Of a stretch of DNA of 34,314 nucleotides, positions 8,035 through 17,177 are shown in pieces. The notes under the pieces are model-generated. The model was not told the origin of the DNA. It saw only the letters and a program-made list of their open reading frames with translations, and did not search any database. Both the position numbers and the translations under genes were made by a program. Location: assembly GCA_937862885.1 (NCBI GenBank), contig CALMEE010000081.1, positions 1-34,314 on the forward strand, in the 5' to 3' direction. How positions within the stretch are numbered: position 1 is the stretch's first letter; each line of letters opens with the position of its first letter. Origin of the DNA: an uncultured Planctomycetaceae bacterium. GTDB lineage: Bacteria; Planctomycetota; Planctomycetia; Pirellulales; Pirellulaceae.

Positions 8035-10368
8035 TCACTCCAAGACAACACGATCATTGGCCAAAACTAATCTTAACTCTTGATTTTTGGCTTGCGGGTT
8101 TTCCGCCAAATAGTGGGCGATGGGGGTAACAATATGGGCTTCAATTGTTCTTTGCAACGGGCGCGCACCTAAGCGACGATCATAGCCGCGATTTGCCAGC
8201 CAAGTGATAACTTTGTCGGAGCAACTCAACCGAATGTTGCGTTTTTCTAGTCCTTCACGCTGCGCGACTTTTTGTACGTCCAACAACGTGATTCGCTCGA
8301 TGTCGCGCATTGTCAAGTGATTGAAATTCAGGACGCCATCCAAGCGATTAAAAAATTCTGGGCGGAAAAATCTGCGCACTTCTCGCGCATAAAGATCCGT
8401 AGATTGACTCTCAAAGCCAATCGAGTCCGCAGTCTGCGCACCGAGATTGCTGGTCAGCACAAAAACGCTGCTGCAAAAATTCGTTTCTCGCCCTAAAGGA
8501 TCGAGCATGTACCCTTCGTCAAACACATTCATCAATGCATCGAATACTTCGAAAGCTGCCTTTTCAATTTCATCCAACAGCACTACCGAAAAGGGATTGA
8601 GCCGAATTTGCTCAACCAGTTCGCTGGTCGTGCCGTCGGGTTTGGTCAGCAGACGTTGCGCCGAGCCGACGCCAGAATACTCACTCATATCCAACCGAAT
8701 TAAACTCGAACGCAGGGCTTCCAATTCACTAGCCACAGAACTTGGCGTGCCACCAGAGTTGGCCTTCGCCCCAAACAGATAACGCGATAGGGTCTTTGCC
8801 ATTTCTGTTTTCCCGACGCCCGTAGGTCCACAGAAAAGATAGACGCCCAGCGGTCGCCCCGGGTCATTCATGGCAGCTTTGATCCGCATGATAAGTTGAG
8901 TCATCGCATCACAGGCTATAGGCTGTCCGATAATTTGAGCAGCGAAGAACTCGCGGACTTCTGAAGTGGTGAGGAGCATCTCATCGCGAATCAGAAACTC
9001 AGGCAAACCCATTTCACGTGAGAACGCAAGTACAACATCGTCAACCTGAAGTCGAGGAGCAGTATCGTTAGCCTTTGCCTCTTGAATCATTCTCTTGTTG
9101 AGGCGCCGCCAGAATCCAACACATTTTCCCGGAAAGGGACTATAGGGCAAGAACCGTCGGTACAACTGTACGGCAAGGGAAGCCGCTGCTCTTGTAGTCT
9201 GAAGTTTTTGGTTTTGTTCGAAAACTTTTGCAATCGAAGCCAGAACTTCAATCGAGTCGGATTCGTTCATTTGACGCACATCGACTAGCTCAAACAAACT
9301 ATCGAAGCCGGGTAAGAGTCGACGAATGGTTTCCAATTCGCGGGGACTGGCTTCGGCAACCATTCGCAATTCATTGCTGAGCAAGAAGTTTCTGAAAAAC
9401 GCAGCGATGCTGGAGCTAGGTTCACGATCTGTCATGATCAGATCCAGCAAATTTTCGATACATAAGATGCCACGAGTCTCGGCCAGTTCAGTCACGATAT
9501 CTTCACACCGCTTTTCCCATTGGCCTAAGTATTGCATTCCGGAAATCAAGCGGGAGGCGTTAGTCAGCCAACAATCTCCCGTGGGTTCTTCCAAGGCTCC
9601 CTCTTCGTCATCCGTTGCATTCTTTTGAAGCCGTTTTTTCGCTTTTTTCAGCGACTTGACGGCTTCTGCCAAAACGGTCGTCTTACCGACGCCTGCTTTT
9701 CCGACTAAGAGAATGTTCTTCGAGCGTTCGTCCAGCAGCATGGCAAGTCGCTTCACCAAGTTAGTTCGGTTCCAAGCCGTCTCAAACGAATTGAATGCGT
9801 TGCGCGAGCCAAGATTAATGGCAACTTGACTCAGCGTTTCCGTCCACGCCGAATTTGCTTGCTCATGCTTGTTGTAGTCGACGCGTACATTGACATAGTC
9901 GATCTCAATGGGGGAAATCGAAACAGCTCTGGCGATTTGATTGGGATGTCTGTTAGCGAAAAATTCTTTGATATACTCTTCGCCGAGGGACTTGACCATG
10001 CCGGCCCGATTACAGCTAAAACTTGTGCCAAGCTTCGGGAAAACACAACGGAATGTGCCTTCGGAGCTCTCCCCCAGCACGTACTGCATCTGGACGAGCG
10101 AAACCGTAGGATTGGGAAAATACTCGCCATTTTCCATATAGCGACCGCGAAGTTTGACCCGCAGCGTGCCGAGTGTTGGATTCAAAAATTCTCGGAGGGA
10201 ATCGCACGACGTTTTTTTGTGACGCCAGCTCAAAAATTTCTCCAAGTAATTTTTTGCATCGCGCAAATCCGCCGCAACAGCAACTCCTTCCAAGCCGCTC
10301 AGTGTGCGCACGGTAAAATTACCATAGTAGTCTTGCCAGAAAACGATTGGATATTTGATATTTGGCAT
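8035..10368 (-). CDS. Double-AAA+ Clp/Hsp100-like ATPase, third of three paralogs (short form)
   Basis: A 777-residue tandem AAA+ ATPase. Residues 1-190 form an N-terminal domain shared with the two upstream paralogs (starts MPNIKYPIVF) that is not the Clp_N repeat. D1 (about 195-450) has Walker A GKAGVGKT (223-230) and pore-1 segment GMQYLGQW (Tyr280), but its Walker B position reads ILCIEN (301-306), with Glu-Asn for Asp-Glu. D2 (about 465-775) has GPTGVGKT (514-521), VVLLDE (595-600), FFRPEFFNRLD with the arginine finger, and sensor 2 GARPLQR. The D2 pore segment reads LLTKPDGTTSELVE, so the canonical GYVG is absent. SIGFES (Ile650-Gly-Phe652) occupies the place of the ClpP-docking loop of ClpA/ClpC. 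There is no M-domain and no release-factor-like tail. It lies 24 bp behind the second paralog and ends the operon. Confidence 0.88.
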   Translation of the reverse strand: MPNIKYPIVFWQDYYGNFTVRTLSGLEGVAVAADLRDAKNYLEKFLSWRHKKTSCDSLREFLNPTLGTLRVKLRGRYMENGEYFPNPTVSLVQMQYVLGESSEGTFRCVFPKLGTSFSCNRAGMVKSLGEEYIKEFFANRHPNQIARAVSISPIEIDYVNVRVDYNKHEQANSAWTETLSQVAINLGSRNAFNSFETAWNRTNLVKRLAMLLDERSKNILLVGKAGVGKTTVLAEAVKSLKKAKKRLQKNATDDEEGALEEPTGDCWLTNASRLISGMQYLGQWEKRCEDIVTELAETRGILCIENLLDLIMTDREPSSSIAAFFRNFLLSNELRMVAEASPRELETIRRLLPGFDSLFELVDVRQMNESDSIEVLASIAKVFEQNQKLQTTRAAASLAVQLYRRFLPYSPFPGKCVGFWRRLNKRMIQEAKANDTAPRLQVDDVVLAFSREMGLPEFLIRDEMLLTTSEVREFFAAQIIGQPIACDAMTQLIMRIKAAMNDPGRPLGVYLFCGPTGVGKTEMAKTLSRYLFGAKANSGGTPSSVASELEALRSSLIRLDMSEYSGVGSAQRLLTKPDGTTSELVEQIRLNPFSVVLLDEIEKAAFEVFDALMNVFDEGYMLDPLGRETNFCSSVFVLTSNLGAQTADSIGFESQSTDLYAREVRRFFRPEFFNRLDGVLNFNHLTMRDIERITLLDVQKVAQREGLEKRNIRLSCSDKVITWLANRGYDRRLGARPLQRTIEAHIVTPIAHYLAENPQAKNQELRLVLANDRVVLE

Positions 10369-10392
10369 TTTCGAGCGCGGTTGGATTTTCGT

Positions 10393-13300
10393 TTAACCGT
10401 TCTGTGTTTCTATGAACTCAACGGGAAGAGGTAACCCTTGCAGAATCGCTTGATACCACTGCGGAGCACATTTTGCGAACTTGAAGCTCTTTCCCGATCG
10501 CAGGTCGGTACAAACGTAATTCGAATTAATTGTTTGAACGATGCTCCAAGCATTGGTGGATGTCGATAGATCCACCGCCTTGGCGAATTGTCTGGCAGCA
10601 TTCACTGATCCCAACGGGCTTGACTGCGCCGCTTGCAAGGACGATTCAGGAACCTGTACAACCTGATAGAGGACGATCTGGCCAGTCGGCAAATTGCATT
10701 CATAAATACCGTCGACGAAAGGCAAAATACTTTGCAAGCAAGGCCCACTCACACATGACAATGTGGCGGGCGGATTGCCAGTCGTGTCCTGATAGAAGTG
10801 ATCGACTTGGTAACCAAAGGCTCTGAACAACTCGAGCAAATTCGCTTGGAGAGTGTTGTATTCATCGACAAGCGTCGGATTTACTCCCAATCTCTGTAAC
10901 GGCTGAACCAGTAACCAGGCGCGTGATTGCTCTCCCGCGTCGAGCATCGCCTGTAACAGACAACAATCGTTAATGAGTTGCGCCGACTGCTCCTCCAGCG
11001 TTCGCGCTCCAGGACTTGACGGCTCAAAAAAGTCCAAAACATCTTTACGTAACGATGCCTGTCGATGGAAGTCTCGTGCATCTGGGTCCGACTTCATTCC
11101 TTTGCGAGTCGTTTTAGAAACATTTTCAGGTTTACTCGGTATTTTAGTTTCGGCAATGACCGCCTCCATTTTATCCAGCAAGGCCTTCACACGATGGGTT
11201 TGTTCGTCCAGCGAAAAGTACCGCAACATTTCATCCGTCAAATGTCCGGCAGTGATCCCTTGATTGGGTCTTGGAGGTCGGGCAACGCGAGCTAAGAACT
11301 TTTGAGTTTGCTCAATCACTTGTGTCGCTGAGGTCGCGACAACTTTGGGACGCGTAACCGCGACTCGGTCCACGCGTTGCACATTGACCTGCAGTCGATC
11401 GCTTGGCTCGTGCGCCGGCGCGCGGAATACTCTTACAATGGTGGTTGAATCGAACGGGAGTGTGGCTAGGCGTTCCGCGACCGGAGACGTCAGTGCGTCT
11501 TCCAAAGCTCGTTTCATCGCCCGAGCACCAAGTTCAGGATGGTATCCAAGCTCCACAGCGACATCAATCGCCTCTGGTTCGATCACCAGCGTGCATTGTC
11601 GGCGCACTAAACCTTGGCGGGCCACAATATTTCCGATGAGACGTTGCGCGATCTTGCGAATTTCACGCTGTTTTAGTGACGTGAATGGGATAATTTCATC
11701 AATGCGATTAAAAAACTCAGGACGAAAGAATTGCCGTGCCGCTTCGATATAGCGTCGTTGCAGATCGCGAGAATTGAAACCGATTCCGGCTGCGCTGCGC
11801 TGCGTTCCCAAGTTCGAAGTGAGAATGATCAGGCAATGCGAGAAGTCGGTTGTTCTACCCAAGGAGTCCGTCAATCTGGCTTCCCCCAACACCTGCAACA
11901 GAATCTCGTGAACGTCAGGATGTGCCTTTTCGATCTCGTCCAACAGAAGCACACAATGCGGTCGTTGGCGAACGGCCGATGTGAGCAGCCCTTCGGGTTC
12001 AGCCAGCGTGCCAACCAAGGTGCTGGCGGCATAGGCGGTTTTAAATTGATTCAGATCAAAACGAATCAAATGTTCCGACGAGTTAAACATCACGGTGGCT
12101 GCCGCCTTGGCTGTCTCAGTTTTGCCAACGCCAGTCGGTCCCAAAAATAACAGACTCCCTAACGGCCGGTTGGGTTCATTCAGGTTGGCGCGTGCAATGC
12201 TTACAATTTGAGCCACGGAGTCCAGCGCTCGACGCTGGCCGACAACAAGCGCCTTCAATTCCGCCGCGACTTGTTGATGATCCAATGGCAAAGAGCGATC
12301 GAGGAGGGTCCGCGACAATCCCGAAGAGATTTGGAAGTATTCCACAACGTCCCGCGATACGACCTTTTGCCGTTGATTGCGGATCGCCAGCGCCTTCAGA
12401 TTCCGCACGAGGCGGCCGGGCATCGCCTCAGATCGCGAATTCAAATGCATGAACTGTTGCATCGTGGCGAGTACATTGTGGTGAAAAATCGTTTTGTATT
12501 TCAGTTCAAGATTCTGTAACGCCGTAACCGCGATGCGCAGCGTTTGTTCCTGATTCGTTGGATGGACGTGAATGACATGAAACATGTCAGCGAATCCGCG
12601 ATCTCGCGACGCAAATACTTGGTATGCTTCGGGAGTTATCTCGGCAATAAACCGGACGGTGTGATTTCGTAACGCATTCTTGATTAGATTGGCGACACAC
12701 AATCTCGAGCCACGCGATTGGCCTGCCCGAAACATCGATAATAGGTCATCAAAGTAGAGCACGTGATTCTGTTTTTTTGCCTCTTCCAAAATCGCCAACA
12801 AGCGGTTTTCCCACTGGCCCACATACATCATCCCAGAAATGAGTCGCTGAGGAGATAGCCACCAAAAATTGGCTTTCGCTTTGCGGGCCCGCTTTTGTTG
12901 CGCGGCCACATGCCGGTAAACTAATTCGTGAACCAAACAGGTCTTTCCAACGGAATTGGGCCCTACCAACAAGATTGGGCGGCGTTGACGATCATTCAGC
13001 TTGGCTTCCGCGTCCTGCAATTCTTGTTCGCGGAAGAGCGTGCGATCGAGATCATCTGGGTAGAGATGATCGAGGCAATGGCCGACCTGCGATAATTCAT
13101 CAGCCCCATCCAACAGTCCGCCGCCGAACAAAGACAAAAGGTTTGCCGCAACCTCTTCCTTGTTCAACAGATCGGTACGGACATTGACGCGGCACCAGGA
13201 AATCCATGCGTCACGCGGATTGGAAATCGATTCTGGCGTAACACTAAAATCTTCTTGGCGTTCCAGGGCTCGAAAATGTTGTTCATAAACCTGTTTGGCT

Positions 13301-13686
13301 CGCACCTCCAACTTCTCCGGGTGTTCCAATTCAAACCATAGTTCGGGCAAGCGTGGCGCGAAAGCCACGTATCGATCGAGGAGGGGAAACACCACGAACA
13401 AGAGTGTGGTCTTGGCAATACGATGTTTTAAGCTCAATGCTAGTTTCTGGCGAGAAAACGTGAGTTCTGGGTCGAAGATTAAACGTGTTAACGCTTCATG
13501 ACTGGCTGAGCGCCCGGCTAGGTTAAGGGTCTTTTGCAACCGGACCAACATGCGATTGGTGGCCCGCTGAAGGCTAACATCATTAGCGATGATTGCCGGA
13601 GAGAACAGCGGAAACACCCGATGCAATAATTCCGTGCTTCCCGGTCCTTTAATCAGTTCGTTGTATACAGGTATCGTTACGTCCAT
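10393..13686 (-). CDS. Double-AAA+ Clp-like ATPase, second paralog, with release-factor-like C-terminus
   Basis: A 1097-residue protein. Residues 1-185 are the shared N-terminal domain (MDVTIPVYNELI). D1 has GPNSVGKT (242-249), pore-1 GMMYVGQW (Tyr288) and Walker B VLYFDD (309-314), where Asp is kept but the catalytic Glu is Asp. D2 has GPTGVGKT (516-523), VLLLDE (579-584), FFRPEFFNRID, sensor 2 GARAMKR, and GTLAEPEGLLTS instead of a GYVG pore loop. GIGFNS (Ile635-Phe637) sits at the ClpP-loop position. After a linker (about 755-875), residues about 880-1097 resemble a class I release factor without its GGQ domain: a helical start, FRAFGYQVDHFYQ with SCVSGPCLQSI and DGIYECNLPTG as a degenerate PCRF-like part, and TDLRSGKSFKF plus AILQGLPLPVEFIE resembling the RF2 C-terminus. 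The start at 13686 overlaps the upstream stop by 10 nt and gives the N-terminus conserved in the paralogs; an upstream ATG at 13755 would add 23 unrelated residues. Confidence 0.88.
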   Translation of the reverse strand: MDVTIPVYNELIKGPGSTELLHRVFPLFSPAIIANDVSLQRATNRMLVRLQKTLNLAGRSASHEALTRLIFDPELTFSRQKLALSLKHRIAKTTLLFVVFPLLDRYVAFAPRLPELWFELEHPEKLEVRAKQVYEQHFRALERQEDFSVTPESISNPRDAWISWCRVNVRTDLLNKEEVAANLLSLFGGGLLDGADELSQVGHCLDHLYPDDLDRTLFREQELQDAEAKLNDRQRRPILLVGPNSVGKTCLVHELVYRHVAAQQKRARKAKANFWWLSPQRLISGMMYVGQWENRLLAILEEAKKQNHVLYFDDLLSMFRAGQSRGSRLCVANLIKNALRNHTVRFIAEITPEAYQVFASRDRGFADMFHVIHVHPTNQEQTLRIAVTALQNLELKYKTIFHHNVLATMQQFMHLNSRSEAMPGRLVRNLKALAIRNQRQKVVSRDVVEYFQISSGLSRTLLDRSLPLDHQQVAAELKALVVGQRRALDSVAQIVSIARANLNEPNRPLGSLLFLGPTGVGKTETAKAAATVMFNSSEHLIRFDLNQFKTAYAASTLVGTLAEPEGLLTSAVRQRPHCVLLLDEIEKAHPDVHEILLQVLGEARLTDSLGRTTDFSHCLIILTSNLGTQRSAAGIGFNSRDLQRRYIEAARQFFRPEFFNRIDEIIPFTSLKQREIRKIAQRLIGNIVARQGLVRRQCTLVIEPEAIDVAVELGYHPELGARAMKRALEDALTSPVAERLATLPFDSTTIVRVFRAPAHEPSDRLQVNVQRVDRVAVTRPKVVATSATQVIEQTQKFLARVARPPRPNQGITAGHLTDEMLRYFSLDEQTHRVKALLDKMEAVIAETKIPSKPENVSKTTRKGMKSDPDARDFHRQASLRKDVLDFFEPSSPGARTLEEQSAQLINDCCLLQAMLDAGEQSRAWLLVQPLQRLGVNPTLVDEYNTLQANLLELFRAFGYQVDHFYQDTTGNPPATLSCVSGPCLQSILPFVDGIYECNLPTGQIVLYQVVQVPESSLQAAQSSPLGSVNAARQFAKAVDLSTSTNAWSIVQTINSNYVCTDLRSGKSFKFAKCAPQWYQAILQGLPLPVEFIETQNG

Positions 13687-16600
13687 AGGTTGACGAAGTT
13701 GTTCAGATGTTGTGAAAATGCCTCCTCGATCGAGCTGCCAATCTCGACTTCCCAATTCTGAATGTCTCGAACCCGCTTTTTGAGCACTTCATCGTTCATT
13801 GTTGCTTCGCGAAAATCATAGCGGCGGCGGATTGGTCCAGCCGTAAAAAGAGGTAGTTTGTCCAATTCGGCAGGCACCACATACTCGCTTAGCTGCCCAC
13901 CAAAAATGGCGACCAAGACAGATTCATGATCCACACTATTGAAACGATGAACCCCTCGCTCCAACGCCAACATGTGGTAGGCGAGCTTTCCTCGCGCGGA
14001 GAGAACACAGCCAATTTGATCCTTATGACCAAACATCGCTTCATCGGCTACGTGAATTTTGAGGTCGACGGTCGGTTGCGGCTTCGAGCCTGATCCCGCG
14101 CTATCACCAAGTGTGCTGAGTGTAAGCTTTACGTCTCTCGCAGTTTTGTTGTAGCGGTGCATAGAATAGAGACCCAGCGTGAACGACCGTTGTTCACAGA
14201 ATTTGAGATAGCCGTCCAATAGGAACTGCATGTTCTTATGGCTACGGCTGAACATGATCAAATGCACAAGTTCTATAGCTGGTTGTTCGCTCAAGAATAG
14301 GCTGAGGATTTGTTCAAAAATCTGATTTTCAATACGTTTGGTTTGTCGAGACAAATCCTCCCACAAGATGTCCTGATGCTTGAGGAGTTTAAGCAAGACC
14401 TCTTGTTCGTAATTCAAGACTCTGTTTTGCAGATCGCCGATTTCATCAATCACTTTTCTTAGTTGGCGAAGTTCTGATTCATGTTGGTCGACGGATAGCT
14501 TGATTTGCCTGCGGCGTCGTTTTGTGGCTTCGTCATTGATTTGCAGTTTTTTTGTCTTGTCCTCGATCAACTGCTCAAGCCGAAAAATCTTGTTGTGAAT
14601 CCGCAACGTTCCTGGACAATTTGCCAATGCTTGCGCCCTACGCCGCTGTAAGGCCAGAGTTTCCATGGAGCTGCTAAGTCCGTGGCGAGACGAAGACGGT
14701 TTAGCCACGTCGTCATCCTTCTCGATCTGCACATGCAAGCCGCTCGCTTGGCCAGCGACATGCACGACTAAAGGCACTTCGACAGGGATGTTATTCAATT
14801 TTGCAGCCATCGGCCGCACGAGATTTCTGGTAATTGCTCGTTTAAGTGGGCGAGCGCCGTAACGAGTCTCATGACCTGAATTGGCCAGCTGTTCAATCGC
14901 TGATTGTTCAAACTCAAGCGATATTCGGCGATTGACGATTCCAGGCCGTTTCTGCAACTCTTTCAGTTCTCGTTGTGTGATGAGCAACATTGCTTCGCGA
15001 CTTAGCGGAGCAAACGGCACAATCTTGTCGATGCGATTAAAAAACTCGGGGCGTACAAATTTTTCTAGCTGTTGCGTGAAGTGCGCACGCCACGTCGGTT
15101 GCTCGCCTTCAGAGAAGCCCAACGCCTGTTCTCGAAACGACTCGACGCCCAAATTCGAAGTCAGGACAATTATTGAAGTTGTAAAATCAGCGTTTTGGCC
15201 GCGCCCATCGGTCAACCGTCCTTCCCCTAACACCTGCAACAAAACATCAAAAACAGCCGGATCTGCTTTTTCGAACTCATCGAGTAACAAAACGGTAAAC
15301 GGTTGTTCGCGCACTTTGCTGGTGAGCACACCATCTCCGCTGCCGAAACCGCCAATCAGTCGCGAGGCACTGTGTGGCGCGTTGTATTCGCTCATATCGA
15401 TTCGAATGAGTCGATTTGGATCGCCATACATAAACTCAGCGATGGCTTTCGCCATTTCGGTCTTGCCAACGCCCGTCGGACCAATAAACAGAAAGGAACT
15501 AATCGGGCGTCCAGGGCGATTCAAATTGGCTTTGATGGCGGCCACGACATCAATCACCAATTCGACCGGTTCTTGTTGTCCAATTAGACGGCTCGCGAAA
15601 TGCGCGCGAATCGACTTGAGGTGCAATGGTTCAGTTTCGCTCAACAGGAAACGCGGCAGACCAGTTTGCCTTGAAAACGCCGTGAAGATCGTTTCGCCGT
15701 CGATGCTTGAGCCTCTTTCCGCCGCATCGATAATGCCTTTCAGAAACTGGATCACGCGACCCGGTGCGGGAGAGTAAAGGGCAAAACGACGATGGAGTAG
15801 TTCCGCGGAAGCGACTGCTGAAGGATCGACGGCAACGCTACCCGCACGCGTTTCGTGCGCCACGAGGTTCAACAAAATCTCCCGGCATGTTTCAGCCGAA
15901 GGTGGTGCGATATCGATCCGCTGAAATGCATCCAATGTTCTCGGCGATTGTTTTTCGGCAATGGCAACTTGTTCAGTCGTGCATTCGACGACGGCCAACA
16001 ACTTTCGTCGCAAAATGAATGGCACCAAAAAATCGGCGATACCCAGTTGCATTCCTCCGCCACGACCGACTTCAATCAATTCAATCAAGTTGCCAAAATG
16101 CACAACGATCCTGCGCTTTTCAACTTCTTCCACAAGCTGATTACAGCGTTCCTGCCACTCACCGAATCCCGACATTCCGGCGATGAGTCGCGAGCCATCG
16201 GTTTCCCAAAATTCGAATTCACCCATGCCAAATCGCTGGGCTTTGCGTGCCAATTCACGAAACACACTTGATTTTCCAACGCCAGGAGGCCCGATCAACA
16301 ACACGCTTTGGGGCTCCGCACTATTCAATAACTCAGCCAGCGCGTTAGCCGCATCGTCGAGCAACCATGCGGGCGAAAGCTCTTTTCGATGGAGTTGAGA
16401 TGCAACCTGTTTCAGCGTCGATGCTTTCTCAGCTTCACGTTGACCGAGTTCGAAGACTTTGCGCGGCGTTGATATCGTGATGAACTTGTCCGCAATTTCA
16501 ACTCTAAGATCGCCCAAGATGGTATGCTGCTGCAATAATCTAAGATCGCTGGCTGCATGGTGCCGTTGAAGGAATAAGGTGACCTCCGCTCGAACCAATT

Positions 16601-16985
16601 GCTCCAAATCGTTTCGTGAACCAGCGCAGATTTCGGAAGCAATCATCGGAATGTAACCCAGATACGTTCCGTCGCCGACTTCCCAATACACATAGCTGAT
16701 GGGAAGGGTTAACGCATGTTCCCAGGAGCTTTGCCTTTTTGGCGCTGGGATTTCGATTTTAGTCTGGCCAACCGTGGCGTTCGGATGTGCGGCGAACGCA
16801 TGGAGTGCTTCGAATGGCAAGTTGCGGACAGCATTCTCAAACTGAAGATGCAGCTGTTCTATTTCATGGGCGTCGTCAGCGATGATTAGTCGCGAAATGT
16901 GTTCAAATTTTAGAATGCGATAGAGCTCCGCATTCCGCTGGAACGCTTCGCGAATCACGGCAATCGGGAATCGGATCTCGGGCAA
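13677..16985 (-). CDS. Double-AAA+ Clp-like ATPase, first paralog, with coiled-coil and PCRF-like C-terminus
   Basis: A 1102-residue protein starting at a TTG (16985) that yields MPEIRFPIAVI, the N-terminus shared with its paralogs. The shared domain covers 1-190. D1 has Walker A GPPGVGKS (232-239), but Walker B reads VVHFGN (294-299): both acidic residues are lost, so D1 should bind but not hydrolyse ATP. D2 has GPTGVGKT (502-509), VLLLDEFEKA (565-574), FVRPEFFNRID and sensor 2 GARPLKR. Its pore segment GGFGSGDGVLTS replaces the usual GYVG loop, and ALGFSE (Leu622-Phe624) lies at the ClpP-loop position. Residues 775-890 are a basic/acidic coiled coil; about 895-1025 resemble the release-factor PCRF domain (YLKFCEQRSFTLGLY, then SARGKLAYHMLALERGVHRF); the end (IRRRYDFREATMND, GSSIEEAF) resembles the release-factor C-terminus. 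No catalytic GGQ domain lies between. First gene of the ATPase trio. Confidence 0.88.
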   Translation of the reverse strand: MPEIRFPIAVIREAFQRNAELYRILKFEHISRLIIADDAHEIEQLHLQFENAVRNLPFEALHAFAAHPNATVGQTKIEIPAPKRQSSWEHALTLPISYVYWEVGDGTYLGYIPMIASEICAGSRNDLEQLVRAEVTLFLQRHHAASDLRLLQQHTILGDLRVEIADKFITISTPRKVFELGQREAEKASTLKQVASQLHRKELSPAWLLDDAANALAELLNSAEPQSVLLIGPPGVGKSSVFRELARKAQRFGMGEFEFWETDGSRLIAGMSGFGEWQERCNQLVEEVEKRRIVVHFGNLIELIEVGRGGGMQLGIADFLVPFILRRKLLAVVECTTEQVAIAEKQSPRTLDAFQRIDIAPPSAETCREILLNLVAHETRAGSVAVDPSAVASAELLHRRFALYSPAPGRVIQFLKGIIDAAERGSSIDGETIFTAFSRQTGLPRFLLSETEPLHLKSIRAHFASRLIGQQEPVELVIDVVAAIKANLNRPGRPISSFLFIGPTGVGKTEMAKAIAEFMYGDPNRLIRIDMSEYNAPHSASRLIGGFGSGDGVLTSKVREQPFTVLLLDEFEKADPAVFDVLLQVLGEGRLTDGRGQNADFTTSIIVLTSNLGVESFREQALGFSEGEQPTWRAHFTQQLEKFVRPEFFNRIDKIVPFAPLSREAMLLITQRELKELQKRPGIVNRRISLEFEQSAIEQLANSGHETRYGARPLKRAITRNLVRPMAAKLNNIPVEVPLVVHVAGQASGLHVQIEKDDDVAKPSSSRHGLSSSMETLALQRRRAQALANCPGTLRIHNKIFRLEQLIEDKTKKLQINDEATKRRRRQIKLSVDQHESELRQLRKVIDEIGDLQNRVLNYEQEVLLKLLKHQDILWEDLSRQTKRIENQIFEQILSLFLSEQPAIELVHLIMFSRSHKNMQFLLDGYLKFCEQRSFTLGLYSMHRYNKTARDVKLTLSTLGDSAGSGSKPQPTVDLKIHVADEAMFGHKDQIGCVLSARGKLAYHMLALERGVHRFNSVDHESVLVAIFGGQLSEYVVPAELDKLPLFTAGPIRRRYDFREATMNDEVLKKRVRDIQNWEVEIGSSIEEAFSQHLNNFVNLWT

Positions 16986-17177
16986 GGCACTCTCGCAATA
17001 ACGGAAGTGGATGTGTAGACTGCGCCGTTACGAGGCTGCCTGGAGTTAAAACGCTACGCTGAGCTGCCAGGTTTGCGGCGATTAGAAGTACAGATCAAGC
17101 CTACGCAATATAACGGGCTTCGATTGGTTAAGCTAGTTCGCTGGCGTAAAACGATTTGTTCCCGCCCACATAGTTTA

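Noticed and set aside
13890..13898. A Gly-Gly-Gln tripeptide (residues 1029-1031) in the first AAA+ paralog, after the PCRF-like segment
   Set aside because: It lies in AIFGGQLSEY directly behind the domain, without the SGxGGQxVN context of a real release-factor catalytic loop and without the about 100-residue domain 3. Probably chance.
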